This document shows, piece by piece, positions 7,749-16,445 of a DNA stretch of 64,000 nucleotides (the first letter of the stretch is position 1; each line of letters begins with the position of its first letter). Both the position numbers and the translations under genes were made by a program. The notes under the pieces are model-generated. The model made no database searches, was not told the origin of the DNA, and saw only the letters and a list, made by a program, of their open reading frames with translations. Source of the DNA: Candidatus Fredericiella danica (GTDB lineage Bacteria; Chloroflexota; Anaerolineae; Caldilineales; Caldilineaceae); assembly GCA_016713335.1 (NCBI GenBank), contig JADJPH010000066.1:13429-77428 (forward strand), written 5' to 3'.

Positions 7749-9428
7749 ATGCGAGTTACAACGGTGTTGGCATTTAGAGACAGAATTGAGTTAAGGTTCA
7801 CCCGCCTGGCAACAGGATTGGTTCTTGCCGTCGTCACATCTATGTTTCTGGCCGGCTGCCAGCCAGTCACCAGACCGGCTACAAGTGCCGGCGCCACAGC
7901 GGCTCCCAACACGCAGGTCGCAGGCAACATCTGCCCGATGGTATTCGACGCTTCGGTAGCCAGTTTCTTTCCCATCCAGCCGTCCTTTGATGCCGGCTAC
8001 TCCTTAGCCGGCCAGAAGTTGAACAGTGACACGCAGGATTGGGCCTACGTCATCACGGGAGACTACCCCTACTCCTACTGGATGTCGTGGTACCTCTACT
8101 CGACCAAGGGCGTACCACTTTTCAAAATCGCCGGCAAAGACATCGCCCCAGATCCGGGATCGACAAATCCGTTTGTGACGGGGAACCCAATCCTGGCGCC
8201 AGATCGCAAATATACGATCATCTTTATGCCTGCGGATACACCGGCTGACGTCATCTCCAGCATGCAGGAAGCTGGCCAAAATGTCGCCCTCCTGCCTGAG
8301 ATTGGCTCCACTGAGGGCGCCAGCCTCGTCTCCCGTAGTTACTGGCCATTAAGCAACGATGGTCTGGGCGACTATGATCGCTTCGGGTACGGTGGACCGA
8401 CAAACACGCCGGCCCACACACTTTCAGCGTTTCTGACAGATCCTACGACAGGCGAGTTGACAAACACGCCCGTCGCCGACTGTGCCGCCCAAAGCCAACT
8501 ACCGCAGGCCATCTGGTACAATCCAGCGACGAAAGAGCCGGTCATCACCTTCGAGTTCATCAAGGCCCCCGAACCCAAAGAATACGCCGATTTGCCCAAA
8601 TTTGTACTCCAGACAGGGTCGGCAGCCGGTGTCCTCGGTGAAGAGTTCCCGCCATCGCCAGTTCCCAGCGAGGTTCAGTTCTACCGCAATGTGGCCGCAA
8701 ACGCGCCCTATGCGGATGTTGCCTCAGCGCCCCCGCTTGGTGACCCGCCTGACGCTTGCGGCGGCTACGTCATGGCCAATCTGCCCAACGATGTTGTGTC
8801 CCTCATCCACGTCCCGCAGGTGCCCAGCTTCCCGGACTACCAGGGGGCTACAGACACAACGGTGAATAATACCGACGACTTCGACGTTTCCTACTACAGT
8901 GTTGTGGTATATGGTGCATTGAAGCAGCTCAGCGCCGTGGGTACGATGGACAACTCCCAAATCGGCAATCGCCAGATCAACATCAATGATGACGGCAGTG
9001 CCACCGTCGTGCTATACCCGCGATCGGCCACACCGGATCAGATCGAAGCCATCAAAGCTGTGGTGGATGCGAACGGTTGGAACCTGCTGACCAGTGGGTT
9101 GCAAACAAACGCGGCTCCCAATCTTGTGGTCGTGCGCGAAAAGGGACCCAACAGCAACTGGAAAAACGCATTAAGCCCGAATGCAGTGACCGCGGGCGCT
9201 CCCTGTCCGCAGACGGCAAACCCCTCGCTGCCACTGCCACAAGACCCGCCGGAGGCGCAGGTTACGCAGTTTAACGGCATGGGTCTTTCCGCACCGCAAG
9301 GCCAGAACTGCTCCATTGATGAATTCCTGTCGGGCAAGTGCCTTGAGGATTTTGGGGCGCAACTTGCGGCGGACGGGGCAGTGTGGTCTGCCACCAGCGC
9401 CACCCCGCCGGCACAGGTGATGCCTTAG
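7749..9428 (+). CDS. Large secreted lipoprotein of unknown function
   Basis: A 559-residue exported protein. The N-terminus has an Arg-containing segment, a hydrophobic stretch and the lipobox LAGC near residue 38, followed by a Thr/Ala/Pro linker, so it should be lipid-anchored outside the membrane. The mature part contains DWAYVITGDYPYSYWMSWYL, a segment resembling domains described for DUF1214-type proteins, and many Tyr/Trp/Asp residues. No catalytic motif is recognised. The start is ATG 7749, which has AAGGAG six bases upstream; the in-frame ATG at 7731 lies before that site. A strong palindromic hairpin (9458-9489) follows the stop, so the gene is probably monocistronic. Confidence 0.75.
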   Translation: MRVTTVLAFRDRIELRFTRLATGLVLAVVTSMFLAGCQPVTRPATSAGATAAPNTQVAGNICPMVFDASVASFFPIQPSFDAGYSLAGQKLNSDTQDWAYVITGDYPYSYWMSWYLYSTKGVPLFKIAGKDIAPDPGSTNPFVTGNPILAPDRKYTIIFMPADTPADVISSMQEAGQNVALLPEIGSTEGASLVSRSYWPLSNDGLGDYDRFGYGGPTNTPAHTLSAFLTDPTTGELTNTPVADCAAQSQLPQAIWYNPATKEPVITFEFIKAPEPKEYADLPKFVLQTGSAAGVLGEEFPPSPVPSEVQFYRNVAANAPYADVASAPPLGDPPDACGGYVMANLPNDVVSLIHVPQVPSFPDYQGATDTTVNNTDDFDVSYYSVVVYGALKQLSAVGTMDNSQIGNRQININDDGSATVVLYPRSATPDQIEAIKAVVDANGWNLLTSGLQTNAAPNLVVVREKGPNSNWKNALSPNAVTAGAPCPQTANPSLPLPQDPPEAQVTQFNGMGLSAPQGQNCSIDEFLSGKCLEDFGAQLAADGAVWSATSATPPAQVMP

Positions 9429-9457
9429 TCCTCGGACCAAAAATCGTGTAAGTGGAA

Positions 9458-9489
9458 AGAAGTCCGGCTTCCGCGGAAGCCGGACTTCT
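9458..9489. terminator. Perfect 32-base palindrome downstream of the lipoprotein
   Basis: The left half AGAAGTCCGGCTTCCG is followed directly by its exact complement, with no loop. It separates the lipoprotein stop (9428) from the GTG start of the hydrolase (9512). There is no T-run; it probably works as a terminator or 3'-end protector. Confidence 0.6.
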
Positions 9490-9511
9490 AAGCATATTGG
9501 AGGGGGCGAGC

Positions 9512-10417
9512 GTGGACGCAGATGTAGTTTTGGCGGCTGCCATTCTTGAAACGCACCGCTCGGCTGGGACTCACTTTCGTGCCGCCGGTGTCGGCAGCTT
9601 TGTCCGCCAGGCGGGTGACGGAGAACCCGTCGTCCTCATGCATGGCCTCCCAGCCTCGAGCTTCCTCTACCGGAAGGTCATCCCGGAGCTGGCCGCACGT
9701 GGGTTCCGTGCCCTCAGCTTCGACTGGCCTGGGCTGGGCCTGGCCGACCGGCCTACCCACTTTGATTACACAATCTCCGGCATTGGTCGATGGGCGGCGG
9801 CAGCCATAGATGCGCTGGGGCTTGATCAATTTCATCTCGTCGTGCACGATGCCGGTGGCCCGGTGGGTTTTGAACTCGCACTGCGACTACGTGAGCGGAT
9901 ACGCTCGTTGACCATCCTCAATACGATGGTGGAACTGCCAAAAGCGCCATTTCCCGGAGAGATGCTCGCCCGTTTCAGTACGAAGGGCTTCGACCACCTG
10001 CCACTCGGTCTCGGTCGACTCATTACCTCACCCTGGGCATGGCAGCAGATGCTCTATCGCGTAGGCGTTTGGAACCGCGCTGCCCTCTCCATGCCCGAAA
10101 TTCTGGTCTGGCGGGAATTGGCGCTGGGATCAAACAACGGCGCGACCTATCTCCAGATCATGAGCCAGGTGCGGAAGGGCCACGAAAGCCGCCGGTGGGC
10201 AGCAGTGATTGACGCACGCCAGACCCCATACCCGGTGTCGATCGGGTGGGGCGGCTACGACCCGATGTTATCCATTCGAGATTACGGCTTGAAGGTCCAG
10301 GCAGCGACGCACTTACCGTCCTTCGCGGTGCTACCCGGTCGCCACTTTCTCCAGGAGGATTGCGCCCCCCAGGTCGCCGCGCTCATCGCCGAGAACGCTG
10401 CCAACGCAGTATACTAG
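9512..10417 (+). CDS. Alpha/beta hydrolase, haloalkane dehalogenase/epoxide hydrolase-like
   Basis: A 301-residue alpha/beta hydrolase. The oxyanion-hole motif HGLPASS is near residue 45. The nucleophile elbow reads VVHDAGGPVG near residue 110, with Asp in place of the usual Ser, as in haloalkane dehalogenases and epoxide hydrolases. The catalytic His is in LPGRHFLQED near residue 278, a signature (GxHFlqED) also typical of dehalogenase-like members. The start is GTG 9512, preceded by GGAGGGGG with proper spacing; the longer frame would start within the upstream palindrome. The substrate is not predictable from sequence alone. An APH-type kinase gene follows after three bases. Confidence 0.85.
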   Translation: MDADVVLAAAILETHRSAGTHFRAAGVGSFVRQAGDGEPVVLMHGLPASSFLYRKVIPELAARGFRALSFDWPGLGLADRPTHFDYTISGIGRWAAAAIDALGLDQFHLVVHDAGGPVGFELALRLRERIRSLTILNTMVELPKAPFPGEMLARFSTKGFDHLPLGLGRLITSPWAWQQMLYRVGVWNRAALSMPEILVWRELALGSNNGATYLQIMSQVRKGHESRRWAAVIDARQTPYPVSIGWGGYDPMLSIRDYGLKVQAATHLPSFAVLPGRHFLQEDCAPQVAALIAENAANAVY

Positions 10418-10420
10418 AGC

Positions 10421-11249
10421 ATGATGCCTGAAACAGAACACCTTCTCTCCGGCGGCAATGTAAACATCGGGGTCGTCCGCATCGGCGCCACCGTGCGCCG
10501 GGGCCAGACCGCGGCCAGCCCCGCCGTGCATCAACTGCTGCGTCACCTCGAAGCCAGGGGATTTGACGGCTGCCCTCGTTTTCTCGGCACGGACGAGCAG
10601 GGCCGCGAGGTCCTGTCCTACATTGAGGGCAGCACAGACATTCCACTCGCAATCTGGCGTGCGGACGGGCCATTGCTTGCAGCGGCGCTTGCTGCGCCTG
10701 TATCACGACGCGACGGTGGACTTCGTGGGGCAGGATCCCCTGGTTTGGGCCTATTGCTATCCCGATGCCCGGCGCCATGAAGTCATCTGTCACAACGACT
10801 TTGCGCCCTACAACTTCGTCTACCGCGATGACAGTCCCATTGCCGTCATCGACTTTGACCTGGCAGGGCCAGGACCGCGGCTGCGCGACATCGCGTATGC
10901 GGCCTACTGGCTGGCGCCTCTATCTTTCCACAGCGACGACCAGAAGGACTTTGCCGCTGCGGACTTGCAGGCCGGCAGCCGGCGTCTCAAGCTCTTCTGT
11001 GCAGCCTACGGCATACACGCCAACGCCGAGCTATTGGATATGATTGAAGAAGTCCTCGTGTACATGGGTGACGAGCAGCAGATGATCGCCGTCGTCGGCG
11101 CGGCCGCGGCCACCCGGCTCATAGCCGGGGGTCATCTTGCGCACTGGCAGCGCGAAGCCGCGGCGTTCCGGGCGCAGCGTGCAAGTATTGAGGCGAACCT
11201 GTTCACTGGCTGTCCACTACTTGAGGTCAAGATCAAAGGAGAGGGATGA
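10421..11249 (+). CDS. Aminoglycoside phosphotransferase (APH)-family kinase, frameshifted
   Basis: APH/choline-kinase-fold phosphotransferase of about 275 residues. The N-lobe (GGNVNIGVVRIGATVRR, then LSYIEGSTD) lies in one frame to about 10690; after a one-base break it continues with LLRLYHDATVDF. The catalytic Brenner motif ICHNDFAPYNFVYRD and the metal-binding IDFDLAGPGPRLRDIAYAAYW are intact in the second frame. Such kinases phosphorylate hydroxyls of small molecules; the substrate is unknown. The stop (TGA 11247-11249) overlaps the start of the peptidase E-like gene, so the two are coupled. The break near 10690 lies in a repetitive GC-rich stretch and may be a read error. Confidence 0.8.
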
Positions 11250-11914
11250 TGAAATTTCTGCTCACTTCCGGTGGTATCAAAAACACCAGTATCCACAACG
11301 CGCTGGTCGACCTGCTGGGCAAGCCGATTGCCGAGTCCAGCGCCCTCTGTATCCCCACCGCCAGCTACGCCATTCCCAATGGCCATCTCATGGCCTGGCG
11401 GTTCATAAGCGGCCAAGAACCCATGTGCCCCATGTGCGAACTGGGTTGGAAGTCCCTGGGCGTGCTGGAACTGACCGCGCTGCCCAGCATCAATCCAGAG
11501 CTTTGGGTCCCCCTGGTCCAGGCGGCGGACGTGCTGCTGGTGAATGGCGGCGACCCCTTGTATCTGTGCTACTGGATGCGGCAGTCTGGGCTGGCAGCGC
11601 TCTTACCGTCGCTGCGTGCGATCTATGTGGGACTGAGCGCTGGGAGCATGGTGATGGCTCCTCACATCGGGAAAGCCTTCGTCGGCTGGACTCCACCCAC
11701 TGGGAGTGACGAAACGCTGGGTCTTGTTGATTTCTCGATATTTCCACACTTGGATCACGAGCTGCTGCCGGGCAACTCCATGGCCCAGGCCGAGCGGTGG
11801 GCCGCCGGGATGCAGGCGCCGGCATACGCGATTGACGATGAGACCGCCCTTAAAGTGACTGACGGCAACGTCGAAGTCGTCTCCGAAGGCCACTGGCAGC
11901 GGTTTTCGCCCTGA
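11246..11914 (+). CDS. Peptidase E-like (family S51) / type 1 glutamine amidotransferase-like protein
   Basis: A 222-residue protein of the PepE class. It has an N-terminal LLTSGGIKN strand-loop, VLLVNGGDPLYL near residue 93, and the nucleophile elbow VGLSAGSMVM near residue 130, with Ser where glutamine amidotransferases have Cys. Family enzymes cleave N-terminal Asp dipeptides, or the cyanophycin dipeptide in relatives. The start overlaps the upstream kinase stop (ATGATGA), with a GGAGAGGG ribosome site, so the two genes form an operon together with the hydrolase. Confidence 0.8.
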   Translation: MMKFLLTSGGIKNTSIHNALVDLLGKPIAESSALCIPTASYAIPNGHLMAWRFISGQEPMCPMCELGWKSLGVLELTALPSINPELWVPLVQAADVLLVNGGDPLYLCYWMRQSGLAALLPSLRAIYVGLSAGSMVMAPHIGKAFVGWTPPTGSDETLGLVDFSIFPHLDHELLPGNSMAQAERWAAGMQAPAYAIDDETALKVTDGNVEVVSEGHWQRFSP

Positions 11915-12136
11915 TGGGCAGGGATGCGCAATTCAGTATAGGTTGTGCGGTGGAGCCCGTCTCGATGTTCCTTGCGGGAAAAAGGCGGGAAATGAGGTGC
12001 AGAAAGCACGAAACTGACTTAAATTGCGCCACATCCATGAAATCTCCCTACGGTTTCTTCACAAAGTCCTCAAAGTTCGGCGCTATCATGGGGCTATCGA
12101 TGAGTAAGCAGTGATGAAGATACAAGGAGATAGAAA

Positions 12137-12544
12137 ATGATTCGCAAGTTGATGGTTCCCGTGTTCGCAGCGTTGGCGATGGTGATGGTGATGGGCACGG
12201 CCGCGTTTGCGGCAGATGCGCCGGTAGCGCAACCTTCGGTGGCCGGGCAGTGCGTCGATTTTGTCGATGCCGACGGTGACGGCGTGTGTGACAATGCCGG
12301 ACAGCAGCTTGGTCAGCGCAGTGGCGCCATGAACGGCCAACGGGGTGGCCAGCAGATGGGTCGCAGTGGGCAACAGGCGGTGCGCGGCACAGGACTTGGG
12401 CAGAATGCCCTTGGCGCCTTTGTCGATGCCGACGGTGACGGCGTGTGTGACAACGTGGGGACGCAGGTGCCACCGTGTGATGGCACCGGCAATCAGAACC
12501 GCACCGGCAACGGCCAGCGTGGCGGGATGGGTGGACGACCGTAG
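12137..12544 (+). CDS. Small secreted protein with two Asp-rich calcium-binding-type loops
   Basis: A 135-residue exported protein with a clear signal peptide (MIRKLMVP, hydrophobic core, cleavage near AFA-AD at residue 25). Two identical 12-residue motifs, FVDADGDGVCDN, at about residues 42 and 95 resemble DxDxDGxxD calcium-binding loops of EF-hand or thrombospondin type 3 repeats. They are separated by Gln/Gly/Arg-rich low-complexity sequence. The ribosome site AAGGAG is ideal, and an intrinsic terminator follows at 12581-12617, so this is a self-contained unit. A calcium-dependent surface or matrix role is inference. The single Cys in each loop could form a disulfide. Confidence 0.75.
   Translation: MIRKLMVPVFAALAMVMVMGTAAFAADAPVAQPSVAGQCVDFVDADGDGVCDNAGQQLGQRSGAMNGQRGGQQMGRSGQQAVRGTGLGQNALGAFVDADGDGVCDNVGTQVPPCDGTGNQNRTGNGQRGGMGGRP
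12260..12294 (+). repeat. 35-base exact direct repeat, copy 1 (encodes the Asp-rich loop)
   Basis: Identical at every base, including third codon positions, to 12419-12453. It encodes the FVDADGDGVCDN loop. Confidence 0.85.
12419..12453 (+). repeat. 35-base exact direct repeat, copy 2
   Basis: Second copy of the loop-coding repeat at 12260-12294. The sequence between the two copies shows no similar repetition. Confidence 0.85.
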
Positions 12545-12580
12545 CCAGAATAGGTAGTCCAAATTCGATAGAACATGTAA

Positions 12581-12617
12581 CCGTGGAACGGCGCCTGCCG
12601 TTCCACGGTTGTTTTTT
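12581..12617 (+). terminator. Intrinsic terminator of the small secreted protein gene
   Basis: Eleven-base arms CCGTGGAACGG and CCGTTCCACGG around CGCCTG, followed by TTGTTTTTT. Confidence 0.85.
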
Positions 12618-12665
12618 GGGCGCCGCACGTGGCGCTGATGAGTCTGCGCGTTGCGTTGTCGCAAA

Positions 12666-12735
12666 AGATCCCGGCTCTAGGCGCCGGTTCATTCGTCAAT
12701 TCAGTGCAGGGTCCAAGCGCCTAGAGCCGGGATCT
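12666..12735. repeat. Perfect 19-base inverted repeat with 32-base loop
   Basis: The arms at 12666-12684 and 12717-12735 are exact complements (left arm begins AGATCCCGGCTCTAGG). The RNA would form a very stable stem on either strand. No T-run or coding frame is associated. Confidence 0.75.
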
Positions 12736-12846
12736 GGTTCCACGCAGTCAGGCTGCGTTGCGCCGAGCCCAGGCCCTGCTTCTGTGGAATCCGTGATTCA
12801 GACGGCAGATGCTTTGGCCGCAGCTTTGGCTAACCACTTACTCACG

Positions 12847-12899
12847 TGCGTGGCTCTGATTGGTGTGCGTGGCTCTGATTAGTGTGCGTGGCTTGGGTA
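12847..12899. repeat. Tandem repeat, about 19-base period
   Basis: TGCGTGGCTCTGATT occurs at 12847 and 12866, and a degenerate third unit starts at 12885. Confidence 0.6.
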
Positions 12900-12951
12900 G
12901 GTCGTGGCGCCGACCGCCAGGTGCAATTGATGATGATAGGCTACGCTGATT

Positions 12952-13593
12952 TTATGGCGTAGGTGTCGTGGGGACGACGCGGAAGGGGGAGTTGACTTCA
13001 ATGAAGAAGTCGTTGTCATCCTTGATCTTGTTGGCAGCGCGCCAGGCGGTAGCGGCGCGCTCGGCTTCGTCGATCTCCGCCGGCGTCAGTTTGTCGGCAA
13101 AGGAGTCGCGCTGGTTGGCAAAGTGCGGCTCCGTGCCCTCGAACAGGCTGTAGAGATAGTAGCCGGTCTTGTAGTCGTGCTCGATGAAGGCTGCGCGAAA
13201 GGCTCCACTGATGAGCGCTATGCGGTGACCCTGCCGGATCGCATCCTGTAAACAGGCGATTGCTTCCTCCAGGTAGCCGCCACTATCAGTCTCGTCGTAA
13301 ACGTCGGCGAAATTATAGAAGTCGACCTGTGCATTGGCATACCCCGCCGCACAAGCCTTGCGAAACCAGCCAACCGACTTTTCAACGTTGCCGTATTTCA
13401 CGCCCATGACTTCGGTGGGCTTATAGGCGTTGCCCAACTGGCGCTGCGCCTCCACGTCACCCCTGGCCGCCGCATCGAGCAATGCAGCACTCGGCGTTTC
13501 ACCCAGGGTCTCGCGTGGCCGGCAGGCCGCAATGGCGAACACCATCAGCAAGAGCACAATTAGGACGCAGCCGGCGCCAGGTAGACTCTTCAT
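12952..13593 (-). CDS. Sel1-like repeat lipoprotein
   Basis: A 213-residue protein with a hydrophobic N-terminus and the lipobox IAAC near residue 24, hence a lipid-anchored surface protein. The body has tandem helical repeats of Sel1/TPR type: LLDAAARGDVEAQRQLGNAY, then VGWFRKACAAGYANAQVDFY, then AIACLQDAIRQGHRIALISG. It starts 8 bases after the stop of the response-regulator gene upstream on the same strand and so is probably co-transcribed with it. Sel1 proteins act as protein-interaction scaffolds; the partner is unknown. Confidence 0.7.
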   Translation of the reverse strand: MKSLPGAGCVLIVLLLMVFAIAACRPRETLGETPSAALLDAAARGDVEAQRQLGNAYKPTEVMGVKYGNVEKSVGWFRKACAAGYANAQVDFYNFADVYDETDSGGYLEEAIACLQDAIRQGHRIALISGAFRAAFIEHDYKTGYYLYSLFEGTEPHFANQRDSFADKLTPAEIDEAERAATAWRAANKIKDDNDFFIEVNSPFRVVPTTPTP

Positions 13594-13601
13594 CGTTCTG
13601 T

Positions 13602-14294
13602 TTAGGCTTGGGGTGCGAAGAAATAGCCGATGTTCAGTTCGTTCAATAGGTAAATGGGATTCTTGGGGTCGGGCTCGATCTTGCGGCGCAGATGCCAGAT
13701 GTAGACTCGCAGGTAGTCCACATCGTCAATGTATTCAAAGCCCCAGACCTGCTCCAACAACTGGCGGAACTCGAGGATGCGCCCCTTGTTCTTCACCAGG
13801 GTGGCCAATAGTTTGAATTCGGTCGGGGTCAGCTTGACAGTCTCCCCTTTGACGGAAACGCGCCGGTTTTCGAGGTCGACGCGCAGATAGTCGTCGGCAT
13901 AGTTGATCTTGTCAGGCGCCACTGGACCGGCGCCGGCGCGGCGGAGATTGGCGCGCACCCGTGCCATGAGCGGCTTGAGTTGGAAGGGTTTGACGACGTA
14001 ATCGTCTGCGCCCATGTCCAGCCCCTGCACCATATGGTCCTCGTTACCCTGTGCGGTTAGCATGATGATCGGCGTGTCGGCGATGCGCCGGATGCGCTGG
14101 CAGACCTCGAAGCCATCCATCTTGGGCATGGTCACATCCAACACGACCAGGTCCGGCTTCTCGGCCTGGAACTTGGCGATGCCTTCCAGCCCATCGTTCG
14201 CCACGATCGGGGTGAACCCTTCAGCTTTCAAGATGTAGCTGACCAGTTCGGACAAGATGGTGTCGTCATCGATTACCAGAATTTTGGCGGTCAT
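13602..14294 (-). CDS. OmpR/PhoB-type response regulator
   Basis: A 230-residue two-domain regulator. The receiver domain (residues 3-115) has the acidic pocket DDD at 9-11, the phospho-acceptor Asp53 in LVVLDVTMP, the Thr switch in IIMLTAQG and Lys in DYVVKPF near 103. The C-terminal winged helix of OmpR type (about 135-228) includes LTPTEFKLLATLVKNKGRIL and VYIWHLRRKIE. The start is ATG 14294 with GGAG five bases upstream; the longer frame to 14360 is less likely. No histidine kinase is adjacent, so it is an orphan in this window. The downstream partner is the Sel1 lipoprotein gene. Confidence 0.9.
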   Translation of the reverse strand: MTAKILVIDDDTILSELVSYILKAEGFTPIVANDGLEGIAKFQAEKPDLVVLDVTMPKMDGFEVCQRIRRIADTPIIMLTAQGNEDHMVQGLDMGADDYVVKPFQLKPLMARVRANLRRAGAGPVAPDKINYADDYLRVDLENRRVSVKGETVKLTPTEFKLLATLVKNKGRILEFRQLLEQVWGFEYIDDVDYLRVYIWHLRRKIEPDPKNPIYLLNELNIGYFFAPQA

Positions 14295-14459
14295 GTCGAC
14301 TCCGGCCTGAACACTCAAAAGGCGGTAGGGTGGTGCAGGGAAGCAGGGATGACATGCCAACGGCTCAAGACTTGGCTCATATGGTTACGCCACACCTGCA
14401 CTTATTCTAGCACGCGCCCGGCAACTTGCGATAAACAAGTCCGCCGGCAACTTCGCCAC

Positions 14460-14700
14460 TCTCTGTGTTTTTTGTGGGTAAAGTTGGCCTGGTGGGGCAA
14501 CGGAGATGTGGCCACAAGAGCACAGAGAGCACAAAGAAGGAAGTAGAGAAGCGTATGGCTTTCTTTGTGTTCTTTGTGTTCTCTGTGGTTAAGTTGGCCT
14601 GGTGGGGCAACGGAAGATGTGGCCACAAAGAACGCAGAGAGCACAAAGAAGGGGATGTGGCTACAGGGAATGCGGAGAACACAAAGAAGGAGACGGAGGG
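14460..14700. repeat. Complex direct and inverted repeats ending at a ribosome-binding site
   Basis: Two imperfect copies (about 14460-14540 and 14575-14655) share TTGGCCTGGTGGGGCAACGG, then GATGTGGCCACA, then GAGAGCACAAAGAAGG. A partial third copy runs to about 14692. Between them TTTGTGTTCTTTGTG is the complement of the CACAAAGAA parts, allowing hairpins. The last copy merges into GGAGACGGAGGG, the ribosome site of the GNAT gene at 14708. The repeat and the 5' non-coding flank (14295-14459) contain no other credible gene. Confidence 0.75.
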
Positions 14701-14707
14701 GATTGTG

Positions 14708-15549
14708 ATGAAGTTGACTGTCCATCCTGATGCACACTCATTTTTGGCGGAGTCCGAGGCGGACTTGCTGCTGCGCGAGCCGGAAGCAAGTTTGATCTAT
14801 GGGTTGGCCAACGGTGCGCGAATGAATCCGGCGGCGGCGCCTGACGGTCTTCACCTTGCGACTGTGTGGAATGGCGAACAGTTGGTGGTTGCGGCGTTGA
14901 CGGGGGGACACAACCTGATCGTCTACAGCGGGGTGGACGAACCGATGGCCGCGCTTCAATTGGTTGCTGAAGATCTGCTTGCCCGTGGCTGGCAGTTGCC
15001 GGGCGTGAACGGTCCGGTTGCACTTTCAGCAGCCTTTGCCGAAATCTGGCAACGACTCACGGGGTGCACCTGCTCGCCGGGAATTGCCATGCGTGCCTTT
15101 GCGCTCTACGCTGTGACCCCCCCGCCGCCCACACCGGGCGATTTTCGCCTCGCCGCACGCTCTGACCTCGACCTGGTCCACGCATGGTGCATGGCATTCT
15201 ACGATGAGGCGCTACACGGCGAAGCCGGCCCACCGCGGGAACGCATTGAGCAGTCGATTCTCGCCGGTGACTATTACCTGTGGTGGCATGAGGGAGCACC
15301 CGTCGCAATGGCAGTCACCAACCGGCGCACGCCACACGGCATTTCGATCGGCTCGGTCTATACGCCGCCAGCGCTGCGCACCCGTGGCTATGCCAGCGCC
15401 TGTGTGGCCCGCTCAGCCAGCATCTGCTTGATGCCGGCTGGACCTTCTGCACCCTCTTTACAGACCTGGCAAACCCGACGTCGAACAGCATCTATCAGAA
15501 GATTGGCTACCGGCCGGTGATTGACTTCACCGAATTTCGGTTTCGATAG
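14708..15549 (+). CDS. GNAT-family N-acetyltransferase, frameshifted
   Basis: A two-part GNAT protein of about 280 residues. The N-terminal half (MKLTVHPDAHSFLAESEADL, then LIYGLANGARM) is of the type found before a GNAT domain. The C-terminal acetyltransferase half has AMAVTNRRTPHGISIGSVYT and the acetyl-CoA binding P-loop region RTRGYASA. A one-base break near 15415 shifts the frame; the continuation AGWTFCTLFTDLANPTSNS, then IYQKIGYRPV is textbook motif B and ends at 15549. The start is ATG 14708 with GGAGGG at 14695-14700, inside the upstream repeat. The stop region overlaps the convergent phosphoesterase by ~20 bases. Confidence 0.8.
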
Positions 15550-16379
15550 GATTCGCAAGCGGCAGTTCAAGGATGGTGGCGGCGGGCGCTCTCTGGTGCT
15601 CCCGATGACCTGAAAGTCAACCAGACGATGCGCCGTCTGCACTTCCCCGCGGCCCTCCCGGTGAAGATGCCCACTGACGACGTGCGTCACTTTGCGTTGC
15701 CGGCGCACCAACTCGCCGAGCGTGAAGTTGCCCAGGAAGGCGCGCTGCAGACTGTAGATCTCACTCTGCGGGTAGTCCGGCAGCGCCTGCGGAAAGATCG
15801 GCATGTGGGTGACGACCACAATGTTTTCAACCTCCGGGTCGGCCTCTAGTTCCTCCAACCTTGTGGTGAACCGCGCGCCAGGTAACGCGCCATGGCCCGA
15901 TCACTCCAGGGCCAGTTGACATAATCGGCGTCATGGTTGACGAGGCGTTTGATGGACCGGTACTCGTCAGGCGCGAAGGGCAAGTATCCGGCACGGGCAG
16001 AGTAGTCATACCAGGCCATGGTGCCGCAGATCGCAGTGGCTCCCAGCCGGTAGGAACCATCCTCCAGCCAATGAAAGCCTTCGTTGCGGGCGGCTGTGGG
16101 CAGCAGTTTCTCCCAGAGGGTGCGGCTGTCGATGGCGTCTTCACTGTCTTTTCCCGCATAGACATCATGGTTGCCGGCAATCAGGAGCTTCGGACAGCGC
16201 AGCCGTGCGAAGAGTTGCAGCCCGCGTTCAAAGAGCCGCAAGGGATGGCCGACGTCGCCCGCCACGACAAAGCAGTCGGGCTGCTGCGCGTCCACCCAAT
16301 CCGCAAAGGCGAGATAGCGCTCGCGCAGGGCAGGGCGGTAGTGGAGATCGGCGGTGATCAGGATACGGAGCGTTGGCAT
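15527..16379 (-). CDS. Calcineurin-like metallophosphoesterase, frameshifted
   Basis: Binuclear-metal phosphoesterase. The first four motifs are in frame: TADLHYRP (DxH), FVVAGDVGH (GDxxD-like), LLIAGNHDVY (GNHD) and a later VVVTHMPIF (His). After a break near 15860 the protein continues EELEADPEVENIVVVTH to VVSGHLHR (GHxH). A second break near 15595 restores ILELPLANPIETEIR and a stop at 15527. The order and spacing of motifs are normal, about 283 residues. The substrate is unknown; family members cleave phosphodiesters or phosphomonoesters. Both breaks are single-base and could be sequencing errors. Confidence 0.8.
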
Positions 16380-16445
16380 GGATCGGTCAAGTCATAGATG
16401 GCGGGGGAAACAGTGAATGGTCCATGGCGGCGGGGGAAATCGTGC

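Larger units (their letters stand above)
12618..12951. other. Intergenic region with inverted and tandem repeats
   Basis: About 330 bases without a credible gene. It holds the 19-base inverted repeat at 12666-12735 and a short tandem repeat near 12847-12900. Frames crossing it have no recognisable protein similarity. Confidence 0.5.

Noticed and set aside
15388..16379. Programmed ribosomal frameshifting in the split genes
   Set aside because: No slippery heptamer with downstream structure is shared between break points; positions and directions are random, which favours sequence error.
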